Shown here: one piece after another, positions 8,014 through 11,516 of the stretch
How positions within the stretch are numbered: the stretch's first letter is position 1
Layout: each line of letters begins with the position of its first letter
Source of the DNA: Candidatus Cloacimonadota bacterium
Lineage (GTDB): Bacteria; Cloacimonadota; Cloacimonadia; JGIOTU-2
DNA length: 11,516 nucleotides
Assembly (NCBI GenBank): GCA_021160355.1
Contig: JAGHCS010000172.1
Span: 1 to 11,516, forward strand
Reading direction: 5' to 3'
Notes under the pieces: generated by a model
Told to the model about the DNA's origin: nothing
Seen by the model: the letters and a program-made list of their open reading frames with translations, nothing else
Databases searched by the model: none
Made by a program: the position numbers and the translations under genes

Positions 8014-10449
8014 TTATTCATATTTGATAACTTCAGCAGGATTGGTGTTCGCTGCTTTGACGGTCTGATAGCTTACGGTGAGCAGTGCAACTGCAATTGC
8101 AGAAACTCCTGCCAGAATGAATAAGCCAATGTTTATCGGAGCTTTATATGCAAAGCCCTGAAGCCATTTTGTCATAGCAAAATAAGCAACAGGCCAAGCT
8201 ATTACATTAGCGATAAGCGTCCATTGGATAAGTTCGCGAGAGAGCTTGATTGTGATATTGCCGACAGTAGCGCCGAGCACTTTCCTGATACCAACTTCTT
8301 TTCTGCGTTGTTCTGCGATGAACGTAGAAAGACCAAACAGACCCAGACATGCAATCAAAACTGCGATAAACGTAACATAGATGATCGTTTTGCTCTGACG
8401 TTGTTCTCTGAGATATTGCTGTGCAATACGGTCATCGAGGAAATGATAGTTGAACGGACGGTTTGGAGAAAGGGAGTTCCATTCATTTTCTATTGCACTG
8501 ATGGTTTTGGACATATTTTCTGGTCGAACTTTTAATACAAGTTCATTCATTTCAGAACCCCCCAAATGGATAAGTACAGGACGTATCATATCATGAAGTG
8601 ATTCGAAGTGATAATTATTGATCACCCCGATTATTTTGTAGGTTAAATCTACCATTGTATTCTCATCGAGTCCTGCATTTGGATCTTCCACTGTCGACCA
8701 ATATACTTCCTTGCCGATCGGCTGATCATAACCAAGTTGAGTCACCAATGCCTGATTAACGATAAATGCTTCATCGTCAGTCTGCATATCTTCAGAGAAA
8801 TTCCTTCCTTCTACAAATTCAATTCCAAGAGTATTGAAGTAATCATAGTCTACTTCTTCATACTTCATGATCATTGGTTGTTGATCTTCCAAGCCCTCAA
8901 AACTGAACAGGTATTCCATATCTCCGGTATCTCCGGGATAATTTGAAGCAAGACTGGCTGACTGGATACCTTCAAGTGCAAGTACATTTGCTTTGAAGAC
9001 ATCCATATTTGAGCGGATATCACTTCCTCTGAGCGGAACGATAAGTATGTGATCTTTATTGAAACCAAGAGGTTTATTCTTCATATATGATATCTGGTGA
9101 AGCATGGTAAACGTACAGATGATCAGAGCAATTGAGATCACGAACTGGAATACGACCAGAACATCACGGAAGATTCGATTTCCCGATCCTGCTTTGAGTG
9201 AGCCCTTAAGGACTTTAACCGGCTTGAAGGATGAGAGGAAAAATGCTGGATAGATACCCGCAATACATCCAACAACAAGACTGATCCCGAGCAGACCAAG
9301 TGATATTTGCCAATTTTCGAAGATGCTATATGTTAATTTTACATTTATCAACGAGTTGAAAACAGGAAGGAGAAACTCGATCAGTACAAGGGCAATGATC
9401 AAACCTAATAAACTCATAAAGATGGATTCACCAAGAAACTGCCTGATCAATCTCGAGCGCTCAGCACCAATCACTTTCCTCATACCCACTTCTCGTGCGC
9501 GGGATGCTGAACGGGCTGTGGAAAGGTTCATAAAATTAATACATGCAATTAAGAGGATGAACAGTGCTACAGCTGAGTATATGTAAATGAATGCAGTATC
9601 TCCGCTGCTATCATCATCAAAAGTGAAGTGTGAGTGTAAATGGATATCCTTAAGAGGTTGAAGAAGGAGCTCGGCTTTCATTCCGTACTGAATTGCGATG
9701 GGGTGACTTTCTGCCTTCTCTTTAATGATCTCCCTGAATTTCGGTGCCATATCAGCTGGTGTGATGCCGTCTTGTAATTCGACATAGGTTGTGTAAGAGT
9801 TCATTAACCAGATACTCATCATCTCCTCACCCCTGAGCTTATACATTGTTGAAAAAGATGCGAGCATATCAAAAGACAGGTGAGAATTGGAGGGCATTTC
9901 TTCTACAACTCCTGTTACGGTATATTCGTTATTACTGTTGAATGTAAAAACCTTTCCAATTGGGTTTTCATCGCCGAAATATTTTTTTGCAGTCTCTTCA
10001 GTGAGGATGACCGAAAATGGATTTTCAAAGCAGGTTTCCGGATCACCTTTTAGGAATTTGATCGTAAATATATCGAAGAGTTCAGGATCAGCGTAATAGA
10101 GACCAGTCTGCTCATAGAGTTTATTATCACAGGTTACAATAGGATGGTTTTCCTGTGACATACGAGCTGCGTGTTTGATGTCCGGATATTCTTCATTAAG
10201 ATAAGGCGCGAGTGGTGCCATTGTAATCGGACCTGAAATTTTATTTCCCATTGCTTCGAGATCCATGGTTACGCGATAGATGTTCTCATAATTGTCATGG
10301 AACCTGTCATAGGTAAGTTCATTTACGACATACATCAGGATCATTGAGCTGATAGCAAGTCCAAGTGCGAGTCCTGTTATATTGATAAATGAAAAAATCT
10401 TACTTCTTTTAATGTTCCTAAACGCAATAATTAAATAATTTTTTAACAT
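8014..10449 (-). CDS. Duplicated FtsX/MacB-like ABC transporter permease, 811 aa
   Basis: This is the longest complete permease in the window. Helices are near residues 20-42, 288-309, 342-362, 382-403, 429-450, 688-709, 740-758 and 772-794. The two extracytoplasmic MacB_PCD-like domains span about 43-287 and 451-687. Coupling motifs are R-E-V-G-M-R-K-V-I-G (319-328) and K-E-V-G-I-R-K-V-L-G (717-726). The first hairpin motif is P-S-N-S-H-L-S-F-D (186-194). The second reads N-N-Y-H-F-E-S-L-H (611-619), with the usual K-D replaced by N-N. The second extracytoplasmic domain has an extra acidic loop (about 586-601) that the other copies lack or have shorter, which accounts for part of its greater length. 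The tail is N-P-A-E-V-I-K-Y-E. The start at 10449 is fixed by a consensus AAGGAG. It lies 11 bases after the right-edge permease gene. The substrate and ATPase partner cannot be told from the window. Confidence 0.93.
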   Translation of the reverse strand: MLKNYLIIAFRNIKRSKIFSFINITGLALGLAISSMILMYVVNELTYDRFHDNYENIYRVTMDLEAMGNKISGPITMAPLAPYLNEEYPDIKHAARMSQENHPIVTCDNKLYEQTGLYYADPELFDIFTIKFLKGDPETCFENPFSVILTEETAKKYFGDENPIGKVFTFNSNNEYTVTGVVEEMPSNSHLSFDMLASFSTMYKLRGEEMMSIWLMNSYTTYVELQDGITPADMAPKFREIIKEKAESHPIAIQYGMKAELLLQPLKDIHLHSHFTFDDDSSGDTAFIYIYSAVALFILLIACINFMNLSTARSASRAREVGMRKVIGAERSRLIRQFLGESIFMSLLGLIIALVLIEFLLPVFNSLINVKLTYSIFENWQISLGLLGISLVVGCIAGIYPAFFLSSFKPVKVLKGSLKAGSGNRIFRDVLVVFQFVISIALIICTFTMLHQISYMKNKPLGFNKDHILIVPLRGSDIRSNMDVFKANVLALEGIQSASLASNYPGDTGDMEYLFSFEGLEDQQPMIMKYEEVDYDYFNTLGIEFVEGRNFSEDMQTDDEAFIVNQALVTQLGYDQPIGKEVYWSTVEDPNAGLDENTMVDLTYKIIGVINNYHFESLHDMIRPVLIHLGGSEMNELVLKVRPENMSKTISAIENEWNSLSPNRPFNYHFLDDRIAQQYLREQRQSKTIIYVTFIAVLIACLGLFGLSTFIAEQRRKEVGIRKVLGATVGNITIKLSRELIQWTLIANVIAWPVAYFAMTKWLQGFAYKAPINIGLFILAGVSAIAVALLTVSYQTVKAANTNPAEVIKYE

Positions 10450-10456
10450 AGTAATA

Positions 10457-10462
10457 CTCCTT
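10457..10462 (-). promoter_or_regulatory. Consensus Shine-Dalgarno site overlapping the upstream stop codon (for the 811-aa permease)
   Basis: The junction reads TAA-GGAGTATTACT-ATG on the minus strand. AAGGAG takes its two A bases from the TAA stop of the right-edge permease and lies seven bases from the start codon. It is the strongest ribosome-binding site in the window. Confidence 0.75.
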
Positions 10463-11516
10463 ATTCATATTTTATAGAATCCACAGGATTGGAATGCGCT
10501 GCTTTTATCGTATTGATGCTGATGGTTATGATAGAGATGAGCACTGCGGCTAATCCTGAAACTATAAATATCCAGAGTGTAAGATTGATCTTGTACGGAT
10601 AATCCTGAAGCCAGCTTGTTATAATATAGTAGGTTACAGGCCAGGCAATGATATTCGCCAGAAGAACCCATTTGAGAAAATCAAAAGATAATAGTTTAAC
10701 GATCTGCGGCACCGAAGAGCCCATCACTTTACGAATACCGATTTCCTTGGATCTTCGTTGTGCAAGATATGTAGAAAGGCCGAATAATCCAAGGCAGGAA
10801 ATGAATATTGCGAATGTGGTAAACGCTATGATAAGTTTTTCAAATTTTACCTCTCCCTGATACAAGCGCTCGATATCTGCTTCAAGGAAGTTTACCTGCG
10901 TCGGGAATTCAGGCTCGAGTTTTTTTACTGCTCGTTCGATCTCTTTCACCGTATGGCTGATATTTGCAGAATTGATACGGATGTATGCTCTCCTATAGGT
11001 GAGGAAATTATATGTATTTTCATTATTATGATAGAGTACAAGAGCACCGATCTTGTGATGATTGGACTTGAAATGAAAATCCTTTACTATCCCGATGATC
11101 TGGAGATGTTGGTCATCCTGAGAAAGTGTCATTCCAATTGGATTTTCGACATCCATCTTTTCAGCAAAACTCTCATTGATAACAACGAATTGATCGCCCG
11201 GAGTATCCTCAGAATAAAATTCACCTTGAGCCATTTCAATCCCGAAGGTGTTAAGATAGTTATGATCAACCCCCTGATAGGTGACAAAAGGATCGAGGTC
11301 TTCAGGTTTTCCTTCCCATTCCCATCCGGAGCCGTTCGTCCAAATGGAAGTTGGATCTCTTCCAAGAAAGGTAACGTCTTGGACTTCCGGGATCGTATAT
11401 AACTCGGCACGTAGAATTTCAGGATTTTCCAGCAGATCACCTTCCAGTTTCACGTGCACAATATTATCCGGTGTGTAGCCAAGATCTTTCGTCCTGAGGT
11501 ACGAGGTCTGTTTATA
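10461..11516 (-). CDS. FtsX/MacB-like ABC transporter permease, C-terminal 351 residues (runs off the right edge)
   Basis: The frame is open to the right edge, so this is the 3' part of a permease whose first half lies beyond base 11516. The GTG at 11459 is only an internal valine codon: the 19 codons before it continue the family sequence, ending in L-G-Y-T-P-D-N-I, which aligns with L-G-F-D-K-E-N-I in the 803-aa paralogue. The visible part holds the second MacB_PCD-like domain (to about residue 226 of the fragment), then helices near 227-249, 280-299 and 311-333. The coupling motif is K-E-I-G-I-R-K-V-M-G (257-266). The hairpin motif K-D-F-H-F-K-S-N-H is slightly altered, with N in place of L before the histidine. 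The tail N-P-V-D-S-I-K-Y-E matches all the others. It is the first gene of the window in transcription order and leads into the 811-aa permease after 11 bases. Confidence 0.9.
   Translation of the reverse strand, partial: YKQTSYLRTKDLGYTPDNIVHVKLEGDLLENPEILRAELYTIPEVQDVTFLGRDPTSIWTNGSGWEWEGKPEDLDPFVTYQGVDHNYLNTFGIEMAQGEFYSEDTPGDQFVVINESFAEKMDVENPIGMTLSQDDQHLQIIGIVKDFHFKSNHHKIGALVLYHNNENTYNFLTYRRAYIRINSANISHTVKEIERAVKKLEPEFPTQVNFLEADIERLYQGEVKFEKLIIAFTTFAIFISCLGLFGLSTYLAQRRSKEIGIRKVMGSSVPQIVKLLSFDFLKWVLLANIIAWPVTYYIITSWLQDYPYKINLTLWIFIVSGLAAVLISIITISINTIKAAHSNPVDSIKYE

Noticed and set aside
221..10449. Recent tandem duplication or assembly artefact as the source of the array
   Set aside because: The permeases differ throughout in sequence, in domain lengths and in motif details; only short signatures are identical, so the copies are old and distinct.
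207..10460. Promoters or terminators between the genes
   Set aside because: All gaps are 7 to 15 bases, too short for a promoter, and none contains a hairpin followed by a T run on the minus strand.
10953..11402. Plus-strand open frame of 149 codons
   Set aside because: It is antisense to the right-edge permease, which keeps family motifs throughout this stretch.
11457..11459. GTG as the start codon of the right-edge permease
   Set aside because: The frame continues to the window edge with family sequence before it, so GTG is an internal valine codon and the gene is cut by the window.
1..11516. A complete MacAB-type macrolide export pump
   Set aside because: MacB carries its own N-terminal ATPase domain and four helices, and works with the MacA adaptor. 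These proteins have no ATPase domain, have eight helices, and no adaptor gene is present.

Overview
The window is one continuous minus-strand operon segment made almost entirely of paralogous ABC-transporter permease genes. In transcription order (right to left) it holds: the C-terminal half of a permease that enters at the right edge (10461-11516), a complete 811-aa permease (8014-10449), a complete 783-aa permease (5647-7998), a 220-aa soluble cysteine-rich protein (4976-5638), a complete 803-aa permease (2557-4968), a complete 775-aa permease (221-2548), and the first 68 codons of another permease leaving at the left edge (1-206). Every junction is 7 to 15 bases long. I see no promoter, terminator, RNA gene, mobile element or CRISPR array, and no stretch above 300 bases without a gene. 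The coding sequences are free of internal stops.

All four complete permeases share one plan that I read from the protein sequences: one N-terminal membrane helix, a large extracytoplasmic MacB_PCD-like domain, three helices with an FtsX-type cytoplasmic coupling motif (E-V-G-x-R-K-x-x-G), then a second copy of the same module, giving eight helices. They end with the same cytoplasmic tail, N-P-x-x-x-(I/L)-K-Y-E. This is the large duplicated FtsX/MacB-like permease type (COG0577-like) common in the Bacteroidota/FCB group and analogous to the duplicated 'orphan' permeases of Acidobacteria. No ATP-binding subunit is encoded in the window, so these permeases either share an ATPase encoded elsewhere or work with one just outside the window.

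The organism is probably a bacterium of the FCB superphylum or a neighbouring candidate phylum, with moderately low G+C. Clear Shine-Dalgarno sequences at most junctions argue against a typical Bacteroidota member, where such sites are rare. This placement is inference and weak.

Most start sites have their Shine-Dalgarno sequence built into or touching the stop codon of the gene before, which predicts translational coupling and coordinated amounts of the permeases. The exception is the 803-aa permease after the cysteine-rich gene, which has no visible Shine-Dalgarno sequence. The cysteine-rich gene and the 783-aa permease also look more A+T-rich than the rest, so these two may be a cassette that joined the array later. 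The points most worth following up are the size of the permease array without an ATPase, and the cysteine-rich (DUF6144-like) protein placed inside it.
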